A DNA stretch of 64,000 nucleotides. It comes from an uncultured Bacilli bacterium. Lineage in GTDB: Bacteria > Bacillota_I > Bacilli_A > RF39 > UBA660. The notes under the pieces are model-generated. The model saw nothing but the letters and a program-made list of their open reading frames with translations, was not told where the DNA came from and searched no databases. The translations under genes were made by a program, and so were the position numbers. Location: NCBI GenBank assembly GCA_934149105.1, contig CAKPDP010000001.1, positions 62,001-126,000 of the forward strand. The letters run 5' to 3'. Of the stretch, positions 28,767 through 38,107 are shown one piece after another; the stretch's first letter is position 1; every line of letters begins with the position of its first letter.

Positions 28767-30273
28767 GATTTCAATAGCGGCTGCTTGTATTATAGTTTTT
28801 GTTAGTGCTTTAGTAACTTTATTGGGAATTAATAAGAAAAATTATAATCAAGCTATAGTTGCGTATAAAGTCTATTTAGATGGAAATGTTATAGGAACGG
28901 TTGCTAGTGATGAAGAATTTGATGATTTTATTAATTCTAAAGAAGAAGCTATTAAAGAAAAATATGGAGTTGATAAGGTCTATTTACCAGATGGTGTTAA
29001 TGTAAAGAAAGTTTATACTTATAATGATAACTTTGATAGTAATACGACTGTTTATGATAAATTAACGAAGAAGGATAAATTTACAATAAAAGGTATTACG
29101 GTTACTATTGATAATAGTTCTGAAGAAGATTATCAAAAGAAGACTATTTATGTTCTTAATAAAGGAATATTTGATGAGGCTATTGAGAAGATGATCAAGG
29201 CTTTTGTGGGGGAAGAACAATATGATAATTATGTTAATGGGACTCAGGCAACAATAACGGAGACGGGTTCTATTATAGAGAGTATTGGTATTCAAGAAGA
29301 AGTTACTTATAAGAGTGGGTATATATCTACTGATAATAAAATATTTACAGATAGTGATGAGTTATCTATGTATCTTATGTATGGGACAGTAGATAAACAG
29401 AGTAGTTACATTGTTAAAGAAGGAGATACAATTAGTGATGTAGCAGAAGCTAATAAGCTTAATGTTCAAGAATTTTTGATTGCTAATCCTCAATTTAATA
29501 GTGAGAATAATTTGTTATATGCTGGTCAAGAAGTAGTAGTAGGATTAGTGGAACCTATACTTAGTATTGAAGAAGTAGTACATAGTGTTAGTGATGAAGA
29601 ACATGCTTATGCAGTAGAGGTTCAATATGATGAGACACAACTTACTACTTATGAAGAGACTATTCAAGAGGGAACTAATGGTTTAGATCGAGTTACGAAA
29701 AAGTTGCAATATATTAATGGACAATTAGTGGATTCTAAGAATGTTAGTACTACTTCTTTGACACCGTCAGTTAGTAAGATTGTGAAAAAAGGTAGTAGGG
29801 TGGCACCAAATATTGGAGACTTAAGTTATTGGGCATGGCCTACTAATAAACCTTATACTATTTCAACGTATTATGAGTATCGTTGGGGATCTTTCCATCC
29901 GGCTTTGGATATTACTGGTACAGGATTTGGTTCACCTATATATGCAGCAAATAATGGAGTAGTAGTGGAAGTTGGTACAGGTTGTACCCCTGGTAAAACG
30001 ACTTGTAATAGAACTAATGGTAATTATATTGTTATTAATCATAATATTGGGGGATATTATACTAAATATATTCATTTGAATTCAGTTAATGTTAAGGTTG
30101 GAGATACGGTGGAAAGAGGCTCTAAAATAGGAACTATGGGTAATACGGGTAATGTTGTACCAGTACCATCCGCTCTTAATCCTTATGGAGGTACACATTT
30201 ACATTTTATGGTTTATATTGGAATGCCTAATCATGGTGGTCATACTATTAATCCATTAACTTTATATAGATAA
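28744..30273 (+). CDS. Membrane-anchored LysM/M23 peptidoglycan endopeptidase
   Basis: About 509 residues. An N-terminal membrane helix (ISIAAACIIVFVSALVTLL) is followed by a long external region, a LysM domain (YIVKEGDTISDVAEANKLNV, about 220-265), a G5-like segment (about 275-345) and a C-terminal LytM/M23 domain. Zinc ligands are FHPALD (His385, Asp389) and THLHF (His485, His487). It probably hydrolyses cross-bridges. The start is uncertain: ATG 28744 has no RBS, whereas TTG 28756 lies 5 bases after GGTGG and would shorten it by 4 residues. It lies between dnaB and walJ, and its stop is coupled to walJ. Confidence 0.88.
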   Translation: MVVRLQNKISIAAACIIVFVSALVTLLGINKKNYNQAIVAYKVYLDGNVIGTVASDEEFDDFINSKEEAIKEKYGVDKVYLPDGVNVKKVYTYNDNFDSNTTVYDKLTKKDKFTIKGITVTIDNSSEEDYQKKTIYVLNKGIFDEAIEKMIKAFVGEEQYDNYVNGTQATITETGSIIESIGIQEEVTYKSGYISTDNKIFTDSDELSMYLMYGTVDKQSSYIVKEGDTISDVAEANKLNVQEFLIANPQFNSENNLLYAGQEVVVGLVEPILSIEEVVHSVSDEEHAYAVEVQYDETQLTTYEETIQEGTNGLDRVTKKLQYINGQLVDSKNVSTTSLTPSVSKIVKKGSRVAPNIGDLSYWAWPTNKPYTISTYYEYRWGSFHPALDITGTGFGSPIYAANNGVVVEVGTGCTPGKTTCNRTNGNYIVINHNIGGYYTKYIHLNSVNVKVGDTVERGSKIGTMGNTGNVVPVPSALNPYGGTHLHFMVYIGMPNHGGHTINPLTLYR

Positions 30274-31034
30274 TGAAAGTAAAAGTTTTGTCTAGTGGTA
30301 GTAAGGGAAATACTACTTATGTTGAAAGTAATGAAACAAGAATACTTATAGATATAGGTAATACTTGTAAATATGTTACTAATAAATTAGAAGAAATAGG
30401 AGTAGATCCTATGAGTATTTCGGGAATATTAATTTCCCATACTCATAAGGATCATATAGGTGGATTAAAAGTATTTTTAAAAAAGTATAATGTGTGTGTA
30501 TATTTAACAAGAGGAATGTTAGAGGAGTTAGATTATGTTACTAATTATATATTGGTAGATAATAACGAAAATTTTAAGATTAATAATTTAGATATTGTAA
30601 CAGTAAAGACTTCTCATGATGCGATTGATTCTAGAGGATTTATAATTAGTGATGGTAATAGTTCTATGGTTCAAATTACCGATACAGGATATATAAATAG
30701 TAGTTATTATGAGATACTTAAGGATAAGAATTTATATATTATGGAGAGTAACCATGATATAGAGATGCTTACTAATGGTCCTTATCCTTACAGTCTAAGG
30801 CATAGGGTTCTTAGCGATAAGGGGCATTTATCTAATTATGATGCGGCTAGATATATTAGTGAATTTGCTGGTAAAGATACAGAATATGTTTTATTAGCGC
30901 ATTTATCTGATCATAATAATACACCAGAACTGGCATATTCGGAACTAGTAAAGAGATTAGAGCATGATAATAAATCTATCGATAATATAATAGTTACTAA
31001 GCAGTGTGAAGATACTGAGATGATAGAAATATAA
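30273..31034 (+). CDS. walJ: WalJ/YycJ metallo-beta-lactamase-fold hydrolase
   Basis: 253 residues. MKVKVLSSGSKGNTTYVE is the typical YycJ start, and SHTHKDHIGG is the metal-binding HxHxDH motif. Later ligands lie in TDTGYIN and LLAHLSDHNN. YycJ proteins are linked to cell-wall/DNA-replication coordination. Its ATG overlaps the upstream stop by one base. In many relatives it follows walRK; here walRK is not visible. Confidence 0.9.
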   Translation: MKVKVLSSGSKGNTTYVESNETRILIDIGNTCKYVTNKLEEIGVDPMSISGILISHTHKDHIGGLKVFLKKYNVCVYLTRGMLEELDYVTNYILVDNNENFKINNLDIVTVKTSHDAIDSRGFIISDGNSSMVQITDTGYINSSYYEILKDKNLYIMESNHDIEMLTNGPYPYSLRHRVLSDKGHLSNYDAARYISEFAGKDTEYVLLAHLSDHNNTPELAYSELVKRLEHDNKSIDNIIVTKQCEDTEMIEI

Positions 31035-31066
31035 AAGACAAGTATATTAATATATTTGTCTTTTAT
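31033..31066 (+). terminator. Intrinsic terminator of walJ
   Basis: AAAAGACAA (31033-31041) pairs with TTGTCTTTT (31056-31064). It could act in both directions. Confidence 0.75.
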
Positions 31067-31084
31067 ATAAGAATAGGAGTAAAT

Positions 31085-31519
31085 ATGATAAGGATTATTT
31101 GTGTGGGAAAGATTAAAGAAAAGTATTTAAAAGACGCTATTGAGGATTATAAGAAAAGGATAAGTAAATATCAAAAGATAGAGATAGTAGAAGTTTTAGA
31201 TAGTGATATTAATAGTGAAAAAGATTTGATCTTAAAGAATATTGGTAAGAGGGACTATGTTATTACAATGGAGATTGAAGGTAATAATATTAATTCTTTG
31301 GAATTAGCTCAAAAGATAGATAAAACATTTATTACTAATAATATTATTACCTTTATAATAGGGGGTAGTGAAGGGTTACATGAAGATGTAAAAAAAATAG
31401 CTAATTATAAGCTATCATTTTCAAAGATGACTTTTCCTCATGGATTATTTAGAGTAATATTATTAGAACAAATATATAGAACTTTTAAAATATTAAATCA
31501 TGAAACTTATCATAAATAA
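31085..31519 (+). CDS. rlmH: 23S rRNA pseudouridine-1915 N3-methyltransferase RlmH
   Basis: 144 residues, a little shorter than the usual 155-160; the shortening is in the middle variable segment. Diagnostic SPOUT motifs: MIRIICVGKIKEKYL, FIIGGSEGL, SFSKMTFPHGLFRVILLEQIYR, and the end YHK. Its stop abuts the convergent cobB stop with no gap. Confidence 0.93.
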   Translation: MIRIICVGKIKEKYLKDAIEDYKKRISKYQKIEIVEVLDSDINSEKDLILKNIGKRDYVITMEIEGNNINSLELAQKIDKTFITNNIITFIIGGSEGLHEDVKKIANYKLSFSKMTFPHGLFRVILLEQIYRTFKILNHETYHK

Positions 31520-32239
31520 TTAAATTTCTAATTGGGAAAATACTTCACCGATAGATTTATTTAAGACTAGATTAGCAATATTATCTAGGGGAGTTGTATC
31601 TTTATTGATGATTACTAAGTATTTTCCATGAAAGTAATTAATAAAAGAAGAAGCTGGATAGACAGTTAGAGAAGTTCCAGCGATTATAAGAAGATTAGCA
31701 TTACTTATATACTTGATAGTATCAGTAATGCATTTTTCATCTAGGGGTTCTTCATAGAGAACGACATCTGGTTTAATAAGTCCAGAACAGGTACAACGAG
31801 GAATAGTATTACTGTTAAAAATAGTTTCAGGAGGATAAAATTTATGACATTTTTGACAATGGTTCCTATAAATACTTCCATGTAATTCAATAACATTTTT
31901 AGAACCGGCTTTTTGATGAAGACCATCAATATTTTGAGTAATTATGGCTTTTAATTTGTGACTTTGTTCTAATTTAGTTAGATAATAATGGCAAATATTA
32001 GGTTTAATATTTAAACAGTTTAGTTTATGACGATAAAATTCATGGAATTCTTGAGTATTTTTTTGAAAGAAATGATGACTAAGAATTTCTTCGGGGGGAT
32101 ATTTATATTTCTCATTATAAAGGCCGTCTTTACTTCGAAAATCTTTAATACCACTTTCAGTGGATACTCCAGCCCCACCGAAGAAAACAATATTAGAAGA
32201 ATTTTTAATCCAAGTATTTAGTAGTTTTATATCATTCAT
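31520..32239 (-). CDS. cobB: NAD-dependent protein deacylase, sirtuin family
   Basis: 239 residues. NAD-binding FFGGAGVSTESGIKDFRS, the catalytic TQNIDGLHQKAG and ELHGS, zinc-binding CQKCHKFY...CTCSGLIKPDVV, and AGTSLTVYPA are all present. It removes acyl groups from lysines. No partner gene is evident. It shares a zero-gap convergent junction with rlmH and has an upstream region shared with the divergent hsp20 promoter. Confidence 0.93.
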   Translation of the reverse strand: MNDIKLLNTWIKNSSNIVFFGGAGVSTESGIKDFRSKDGLYNEKYKYPPEEILSHHFFQKNTQEFHEFYRHKLNCLNIKPNICHYYLTKLEQSHKLKAIITQNIDGLHQKAGSKNVIELHGSIYRNHCQKCHKFYPPETIFNSNTIPRCTCSGLIKPDVVLYEEPLDEKCITDTIKYISNANLLIIAGTSLTVYPASSFINYFHGKYLVIINKDTTPLDNIANLVLNKSIGEVFSQLEI

Positions 32240-32296
32240 ACGCTCACCAGAATAATTATATAGAATAATAGGGGTGATGTCAAATTTTGTAATATT

Positions 32297-32323
32297 TTAG
32301 CAATTAGTATTGACAATTGCTAA
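32297..32323 (+). promoter_or_regulatory. CIRCE-like operator (HrcA-type) before hsp20
   Basis: A perfect inverted repeat, TTAGCAATT (32297-32305) - 9 bp - AATTGCTAA (32315-32323), with exactly the 9-bp spacer of CIRCE. The outer TTAGCA/TGCTAA match the CIRCE consensus (TTAGCACTC-N9-GAGTGCTAA); the inner three bases are changed. It overlaps the -35 box. A further GAGTGCTA half-site lies at 32326-32333. Control by HrcA is inferred. Confidence 0.75.
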
Positions 32324-32337
32324 GAGAGTGCTATAAT
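32310..32337 (+). promoter_or_regulatory. Sigma-A promoter of hsp20
   Basis: TTGACA (32310-32315), 16 bp, TATAAT (32332-32337), embedded in the CIRCE-like operator. Confidence 0.85.
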
Positions 32338-32362
32338 TATAATTGAAAGGAAGGTAATGATA

Positions 32363-32767
32363 ATGAGTTTTCTACCTAAAAGATATTATATTGATGATTT
32401 TTTTGATGATTTTGTTCCTACTGCAAGTAAGTATATGCAAGGTGGTCAAATGAAGTGTGATATTTATGAAAAGGATGGTAATTATACTATCGAGATGGAT
32501 ATTCCTGGTTATGATAAGGAAGATATTTCTATTGAAGTAGATAATGGTGTTCTTACTGTTAGTGCTTCTAAATCAAAAGAAGATGAAGACGAAGGTAAAA
32601 ATTATATTCGTCGTGAAAGATATGCTGGTACATTTTCTAGATCATTTACTTTGGGAAGTGATGTAGATATGGATAATATTGATGCAGAATTTGTTAAAGG
32701 TATGTTAAAGATTACAGTACCTAAAGCAGAAGAAAAATCATCTAAGAAAACAATTGATATTAAATAG
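32363..32767 (+). CDS. Small heat shock protein, Hsp20/alpha-crystallin family
   Basis: 134 residues. Alpha-crystallin domain: MKCDIYEKDGNYTIEMDIPGY, EVDNGVLTVSAS, RRERYAGTFSRSFTL and GMLKITVPK. It holds unfolding proteins as an ATP-independent chaperone. ATG 32363 (third of ATG-ATA-ATG) fits the RBS GAAAGGAAGG. It is monocistronic, under a CIRCE-like operator. Confidence 0.93.
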   Translation: MSFLPKRYYIDDFFDDFVPTASKYMQGGQMKCDIYEKDGNYTIEMDIPGYDKEDISIEVDNGVLTVSASKSKEDEDEGKNYIRRERYAGTFSRSFTLGSDVDMDNIDAEFVKGMLKITVPKAEEKSSKKTIDIK

Positions 32768-32780
32768 TAATTAGTAAATT

Positions 32781-32816
32781 AAGAACGATTTAGTTAATAG
32801 CTAAATCGTTCTTTTG
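32781..32816 (+). terminator. Intrinsic terminator of hsp20
   Basis: AAGAACGATTTAG (32781-32793) pairs perfectly with CTAAATCGTTCTT (32801-32813). Confidence 0.8.
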
Positions 32817-32820
32817 ATCC

Positions 32821-32849
32821 TTGCGAGATATATTAATTTAGGGTATAAT
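32821..32849 (+). promoter_or_regulatory. Promoter of dusB-RDD-lysS
   Basis: TTGCGA (32821-32826), 17 bp, TATAAT (32844-32849). Confidence 0.75.
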
Positions 32850-32880
32850 ACTTTCATAGAATTATTGGAGTTGATCAAGA

Positions 32881-33864
32881 ATGGGGTTTAGAATAGGTAA
32901 TGTAGAGATAAAGAATAGAATTGTTTTGGCACCTATGGCAGGGATATGTAATAATGCTTTTAGAAAGATAATTAAGGATATGGGTTGTGGTCTTATTTAT
33001 GCAGAGATGGTTAGTGATAAGGCATTAGTTTATGATAGTAAGAAAACTAAGGATATGCTATATATGGAAGAAATAGAAAGACCTATAGTGCAACAGATAT
33101 TTGGAAGTGATGTGGAGACTTTTGTAACGGCTAGTAAATTAGTGTATGAAACAATGAAACCAGATATTATTGATATTAATATGGGGTGTCCAGTTCCTAA
33201 AGTGGCAGTGAAAGCTCAAGCAGGATCGGCTCTTTTGAAAAATCCAGAGAAGATTAAAGAAATAGTTAAGGCGGTTGTTGAAAGTGTTTCAGTACCAGTT
33301 ACTGTAAAGATTAGAAGTGGTTGGGATAGTGAACATATAAATGCTGTAGAAGTGGCTAAAATTTGTGAGGAAGCAGGGGCTAGTGCGATTACGGTTCATG
33401 GGAGAACGCGTAGTCAAGGTTATAGTGGAAAAGTATCTTATGATATAATAAAAAAAGTTAAGGAAAGTGTTAGTATTCCAGTAATAGGTAATGGCGATAT
33501 AGTAGATATAGATAGTGCTAAGAGAATGTTTGATACTGGTTGTGATGCAATCATGATCGGGAGGGGGTGTTTGGGTAATCCTTGGTTGATTAGAAAGCTT
33601 GTTAAATATTTTGATGAGGGAGTTATTTTAGATGATCCTACTTATGAAGAGAGAATAGAGATGTGCTTTAAACATATGGATTATTTACAAAAGATCAAGT
33701 GTGAAAAGGTATGTGTATTGGAGATGCGTAGTCATATTGCTTGGTATTTAAAAGGAATGCCTAAAGCTAGTAAATATAAACAAGAGATTATGAAAGTCCA
33801 AACGGTAGAAGAAGTTAAGAAGTTGTTAAATATCTATTTGAAAGAATTAAAAAATGGTATATAA
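32881..33864 (+). CDS. dusB: tRNA-dihydrouridine synthase
   Basis: 327 residues, FMN TIM barrel. APMAGICNNAFR, DINMGCPVPKV with the catalytic Cys, TVKIRSGW, TVHGRTRSQGYSG, and GNGDI/MIGRGCLGNPW all fit DusB. It reduces uridines in tRNA D-loops. It starts at ATG after TTGGAGTTG. dusB directly upstream of lysS is a recurrent Bacillota order; here an RDD gene sits between them. Confidence 0.94.
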   Translation: MGFRIGNVEIKNRIVLAPMAGICNNAFRKIIKDMGCGLIYAEMVSDKALVYDSKKTKDMLYMEEIERPIVQQIFGSDVETFVTASKLVYETMKPDIIDINMGCPVPKVAVKAQAGSALLKNPEKIKEIVKAVVESVSVPVTVKIRSGWDSEHINAVEVAKICEEAGASAITVHGRTRSQGYSGKVSYDIIKKVKESVSIPVIGNGDIVDIDSAKRMFDTGCDAIMIGRGCLGNPWLIRKLVKYFDEGVILDDPTYEERIEMCFKHMDYLQKIKCEKVCVLEMRSHIAWYLKGMPKASKYKQEIMKVQTVEEVKKLLNIYLKELKNGI

Positions 33865-33881
33865 TAAGAGTGGTGATGGAA

Positions 33882-34463
33882 ATGAATGCAAGCTTTATGA
33901 AGAGATTACTGGCTTATTTAATTGATACAGTAATAGTAGCTTTTCTTTTCGCTATTGTTGTGTCGGGGATAAAAAATGATAAAATAAGTAACTTACAAAA
34001 ACAGTTAAGTGAAGTACAGAATAAATATCTTAGTCAAGAGATAACCAGTTCAGATTATTTAGGACAGATGGCTGAGATAAATTATGATTTACAGAAGTCA
34101 TCAGTTTTGTCAAATACTATTTATGTAATAATATTGATAGGATATTTTGGAGTCTTTCAGTTTTGGAATAATGGTCAAACATTAGGAAAGAAAATTATGA
34201 AAATAAAGGTAGTGGAAAATGATAAGAGGCCTAGTTTTATGGCAATATTTGTAAGATCATTTATTATTAATCAAATATTTGTTAATATATTATCAATATT
34301 ATTGGTATTTACAATTAAAGATTATGCTTATTATATAGCAACAATTATTATATCGTTAGTAAATATGTTGATTATACTTGTATCAGCTTTGATGATATTA
34401 TATAGAAAAGATAAAGTGGGATTTCATGATATGGTGTCTCATACAAGAGTAGTGGAGGTTTAA
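33882..34463 (+). CDS. RDD-family membrane protein
   Basis: 193 residues with about four membrane helices. The RDD signature is recognisable: FMKRLLAYLIDTVIV near the N-terminus, GQTLGKKIMKIKVV, and the final GFHDMVSHTRVV. Some RDD proteins are ion transporters or membrane partners of neighbouring enzymes; the role here is unknown. The start is likely ATG 33882 with GGTGAT before it (ATG 33876 is possible). It ends one base before lysS. Confidence 0.85.
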   Translation: MNASFMKRLLAYLIDTVIVAFLFAIVVSGIKNDKISNLQKQLSEVQNKYLSQEITSSDYLGQMAEINYDLQKSSVLSNTIYVIILIGYFGVFQFWNNGQTLGKKIMKIKVVENDKRPSFMAIFVRSFIINQIFVNILSILLVFTIKDYAYYIATIIISLVNMLIILVSALMILYRKDKVGFHDMVSHTRVVEV

Positions 34464-34464
34464 G

Positions 34465-36351
34465 ATGGAAAGAACAGAACAAGAATTAGTTAGAATAAAC
34501 AAATTAGAAGAAATTAGTAAGGTATGTAATCCTTATCCGGAAAGATATGAAGTAACTCATGAACTTAAAGATGCTAGAATGTTAGAAGATGGAACAACTG
34601 GTGTTAGTATTGCAGGTAGAATAGTGTTTATGAGAAAGATGGGAAAGCTTAGCTTTGTTAAAATTAGAGATATAGAAGCAGATATGCAACTAGAAATTAA
34701 GATCGATATGGTTGGAGAAGAGAGATATAAGTTCTTTAAAGCTAATATTGATACTGGGGATTTTATTGGAGCTACTGGAGAGATTTTTACTACGCAGACA
34801 GGTGAAAAAACGCTTAGGGTTAGTAGTTTTGAATTTTTAGGTAAGGCTTTAAAGCCATTACCAGAGAAGTTTCATGGATTATCTGATATAGAGATGATTT
34901 ATAGAAATAGATATGTAGATTTAATTATGAATAAGGATTCGAGAGAGAGATTTTTACTTAGGAGTAAGCTTATTTGGGAGATTAGATCATTCTTGAATAA
35001 TAATGGATATGTAGAGATTGAGACACCTATTCTTAATAATAAGGCTAGTGGAGCACTAGCAAAACCTTTTATTACTCATCATAATGCATTAGATATAGAT
35101 TTATATTTACGTATAGCTCCGGAAACTTATTTAAAGAGGGCAATCGTAGGAGGATTTACAAAGGTTTATGAGTTTGCTAGATGTTTTAGAAATGAGGGTA
35201 TGGACGCTACGCATTTACAAGATTTTACAATGCTAGAGGGCTATGGTGCATACTTAAATTATAAAGATAATATGAAGTTTTTACAGAAGATGATTCAGAC
35301 TGTAGTTATGAATTTATTTGGTAAATTAGAACTTACTATAGATGATAAGACAGTAGATATTAGTGGGGATTGGCCTAGTATATCGATGAGAGATTTAATT
35401 TTAAAATATGTACCAATAGATATTAAAGAATATAATACTAAAGAGAGTTTATTAGGAAAGATCAAAGAATTAAATTTAGAGATTGATAGTGAGACACCAC
35501 TTGAAGATTTAGGATTTGGTAATTTGGTTGATCAGTTATATAAGAAAGTAGCTAGATGTCATGTTGTTAGTCCTATTTTCTTGACAGAGCATCCTATTGA
35601 ATTATCACCTTTAGCTAGAGCTAATGATGAGGATAAGAAGATTACAGATAGATTTCAATTGGTAATTAATGGGGCAGAGATTATTAATGCTTATTCAGAA
35701 CTTGTTGATCCTAGAGAACAGGAACGTAGATTGGTAGAACAAGCTAGGTTAAAAGATAAAGGTGATGAAGAAGCTATGATGATGGATGATGATTATATAA
35801 GTGCTATGGAATATGGTATGCCTCCTATTAGTGGTTGGGGTATTGGTATTGATAGATTAGTTCAAATTTTAACTAATTCGGCTAATATTAAGGATTGTAT
35901 TTTATTCCCTTTAATGAAGCCTTTAGATGATAATGGTGTTAAGGTTAGTAATAGTGTAGTTAAACAAGAAAAGATTGATTTTTCAAAAGTAACGATCGAG
36001 CCTTTATTTAAAGAATTTGTTGATTTTGAAACTTTTAGTAAATCAGATTTTAGAGCGGTAAAGGTTAAGGCTTGTGAAGCAGTTCCAAAATCAAAGAAGT
36101 TATTACAATTTACTCTTGATGATGGAACAGGAATGGATAGAACAATTTTGAGTGGTATTCATGCTTATTATGAACCTGAAGAATTAGTTGGAAAGACTTG
36201 TATTGCTATTGTTAATTTACCTCCTAGAGCAATGATGGGAATTGATTCTTGTGGAATGCTTATTAGTGCTGTTCATCAAGAAGAAGGAGTAGAAAAATTA
36301 CATCTTTTAATGGTAGATGATCATATTCCAGCAGGAGCTAAATTATATTAA
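34465..36351 (+). CDS. lysS: Class II lysyl-tRNA synthetase with C-terminal tRNA-binding (EMAP-II/Trbp111-type) domain
   Basis: 628 residues against about 500 for ordinary LysRS. An OB anticodon domain is followed by the class II core: motif 1 region FLLRSKLIWEIRSFL, FITHHNALDIDLYLRIAPE, motif 2 FARCFRNEGMDATHLQDFTMLE, and motif 3 GWGIGIDRLVQIL. Residues about 515-628 add a tRNA-binding OB fold (SDFRAVKVKACEAVPKSKKL, GIHAYYEPEELVGK, LPPRAMMGIDSCGMLISA), the kind normally found at the end of MetRS or PheT. Motif 2 has DFTMLE instead of the usual EFTMLE. The fusion is uninterrupted in frame. Confidence 0.93.
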   Translation: MERTEQELVRINKLEEISKVCNPYPERYEVTHELKDARMLEDGTTGVSIAGRIVFMRKMGKLSFVKIRDIEADMQLEIKIDMVGEERYKFFKANIDTGDFIGATGEIFTTQTGEKTLRVSSFEFLGKALKPLPEKFHGLSDIEMIYRNRYVDLIMNKDSRERFLLRSKLIWEIRSFLNNNGYVEIETPILNNKASGALAKPFITHHNALDIDLYLRIAPETYLKRAIVGGFTKVYEFARCFRNEGMDATHLQDFTMLEGYGAYLNYKDNMKFLQKMIQTVVMNLFGKLELTIDDKTVDISGDWPSISMRDLILKYVPIDIKEYNTKESLLGKIKELNLEIDSETPLEDLGFGNLVDQLYKKVARCHVVSPIFLTEHPIELSPLARANDEDKKITDRFQLVINGAEIINAYSELVDPREQERRLVEQARLKDKGDEEAMMMDDDYISAMEYGMPPISGWGIGIDRLVQILTNSANIKDCILFPLMKPLDDNGVKVSNSVVKQEKIDFSKVTIEPLFKEFVDFETFSKSDFRAVKVKACEAVPKSKKLLQFTLDDGTGMDRTILSGIHAYYEPEELVGKTCIAIVNLPPRAMMGIDSCGMLISAVHQEEGVEKLHLLMVDDHIPAGAKLY

Positions 36352-36399
36352 GAAACGTATAATTATGTTAATTTATAGATTAATTGTGGTAAATTATAG

Positions 36400-36454
36400 A
36401 AAAGTGTTACTTTTTAGGTAAAAAGTGATACTTTTTTTTTGTTAGTGTTATAAT
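36400..36454 (+). terminator. lysS terminator followed by an extended -10 promoter
   Basis: AAAAGTGTTACTTTTT pairs with AAAAAGTGATACTTTT (two G-U pairs) over 36400-36436, followed by a T run. TGTTATAAT (36446-36454) then forms an extended -10 for the transporter gene; its -35 would lie in the T run and is weak. Confidence 0.75.
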
Positions 36455-36473
36455 TAAATAGAGGAGGAAAATG

Positions 36474-38093
36474 ATGAAAAAACATAGTTTGTTGAAGACT
36501 TTAGCGATTGTATTATTAATTGTTGTTCTTTGTACATATTTTATTTCATCTAGAGGTAATGTGGTTAGTTTCTTAGCATTTACTAAGGGAACAGCTAGTT
36601 ATCTTGGTTTAGGTGATGTTTTAATTTATTTTGTACAGTCTTTTTACCATTTCTTTGATACAATTGTGTTTGTGTTGGTAGTAGGTGCATTTTATGGAAT
36701 ATTAAATTTAGTACCAGCATATAAATCTTTTGTTAATGGTATTGCTAAGAAATTTAAAGATAATAATTTTAGATTTGTGGCAGTAATTACAATTATTTTT
36801 GCTTTAATTGCTAGTCTTACTGGTATTAATTTGCCATTATTTATATTTGTTCCATTTGTAGTAGCAATATTACTTGCTATGGGTAATGATAAGTTAGTTT
36901 CTTTATCGGCTACAGTGGGAGGAATATTAGTAGGTTTTATTGGAGGAATATTTACTACTTTAAGAGATCCTTCTAATAGTTATTCAGTTAGTTACACTAC
37001 TTTTGATAAGTTAGTAGGATTAGATAGTAATTTTACAACAATAATACCTAGAATTGTTATTTTGATATTAGGAGTAGGGCTTTTGATATGGTATATTAAA
37101 AAGCATATGACTAATGTTAAGGACAAAAAAGTTAAATATGATATGGGAGAAAAATTAGAACTAGTTTCTAAAGAAGCCGATAAAGCTTATAGTAAAGTAA
37201 GTTTTTGGCCAGTTATTGTACTTGGAGGATTAGTTTTAAAATATTTGACTGTTATATTTAGTACTTTGATTAGTATGCCTAATTGGTATAATTTAGTTTG
37301 CAATATTGTAATATTAGTAGCAGTAATTGTCTTAATAGTTATTTTTAGAAATTCTAAAAAGGCAATATCTAGTAATGTTATGTTAGCTATTATTTTAGGT
37401 TGTACTTTATTGTTCTTGATTTTAGGCCTTACACCTTGGTCAACTTTATTTGGAATGACTTTCTTTGATAAAGTTCATACTAATTTGATAGCTAGTTTAA
37501 AATGGGGAGAATTTTCAGCTTTTGAAAATGTTATATCTTCTAATTTTGCGGCTTTTGGTAGTTGGTCTTCATGGGGCTCATTCTTACTTCCTATGGTTAT
37601 GTTATTAATTATGGGTATTATTATTAAGTTTACTTATAAGGTTAAATTTGATGATATTATCGATGGAAGTATAGAAGGGGCTAAGAGAGCATTACCTTCA
37701 GTATTGATAGTAGCAGTAGCTTATACAGTACTTGTATGTTCTTACAATAATGGTTTCATGGAAACAGTTGTTGAAGCAGCAGGTTCTAATGTATTCTTAC
37801 AGCTAATAGTATCAATGTTTGGTAGTTTATTTGGAGTTGATTTGTATTATACATTAGCTTCAACATTCTCACCAATATTAGAAGCGGTTACAGATTATGG
37901 TAAAGTTTTAGCAGTAGCATTCCCTAGTGTATATGGTCTTGTTCAATTAATTGGACCAACAAGTTTATTATTAATAATAGGTCTTACATATTTTGATGTT
38001 CCATATAGAACTTGGGTTAAATACATATGGAGATTTGTTCTTATGTTATTTGTAATAGTGGCTTTGACTTTATTTGTTGTAGCACTTATATAA
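36474..38093 (+). CDS. YfcC/DcuC-like integral membrane transporter
   Basis: About 539 residues and roughly 12-14 membrane helices. Residues such as FYGILNLVPAYKSFV, FRFVAVITIIFALIASLTGINLPLF and the repeat-like second half (GSIEGAKRALPSVLIVAVAY, GVDLYYTLASTFSPIL) fit the ion-transporter superfamily that includes YfcC, AbgT and DcuC. Substrate unknown. ATG 36474 has the better spacing from GAGGAGG than ATG 36471. It is monocistronic between terminators. Confidence 0.65.
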   Translation: MKKHSLLKTLAIVLLIVVLCTYFISSRGNVVSFLAFTKGTASYLGLGDVLIYFVQSFYHFFDTIVFVLVVGAFYGILNLVPAYKSFVNGIAKKFKDNNFRFVAVITIIFALIASLTGINLPLFIFVPFVVAILLAMGNDKLVSLSATVGGILVGFIGGIFTTLRDPSNSYSVSYTTFDKLVGLDSNFTTIIPRIVILILGVGLLIWYIKKHMTNVKDKKVKYDMGEKLELVSKEADKAYSKVSFWPVIVLGGLVLKYLTVIFSTLISMPNWYNLVCNIVILVAVIVLIVIFRNSKKAISSNVMLAIILGCTLLFLILGLTPWSTLFGMTFFDKVHTNLIASLKWGEFSAFENVISSNFAAFGSWSSWGSFLLPMVMLLIMGIIIKFTYKVKFDDIIDGSIEGAKRALPSVLIVAVAYTVLVCSYNNGFMETVVEAAGSNVFLQLIVSMFGSLFGVDLYYTLASTFSPILEAVTDYGKVLAVAFPSVYGLVQLIGPTSLLLIIGLTYFDVPYRTWVKYIWRFVLMLFVIVALTLFVVALI

Positions 38094-38107
38094 GATAAAT
38101 AGAAAAT

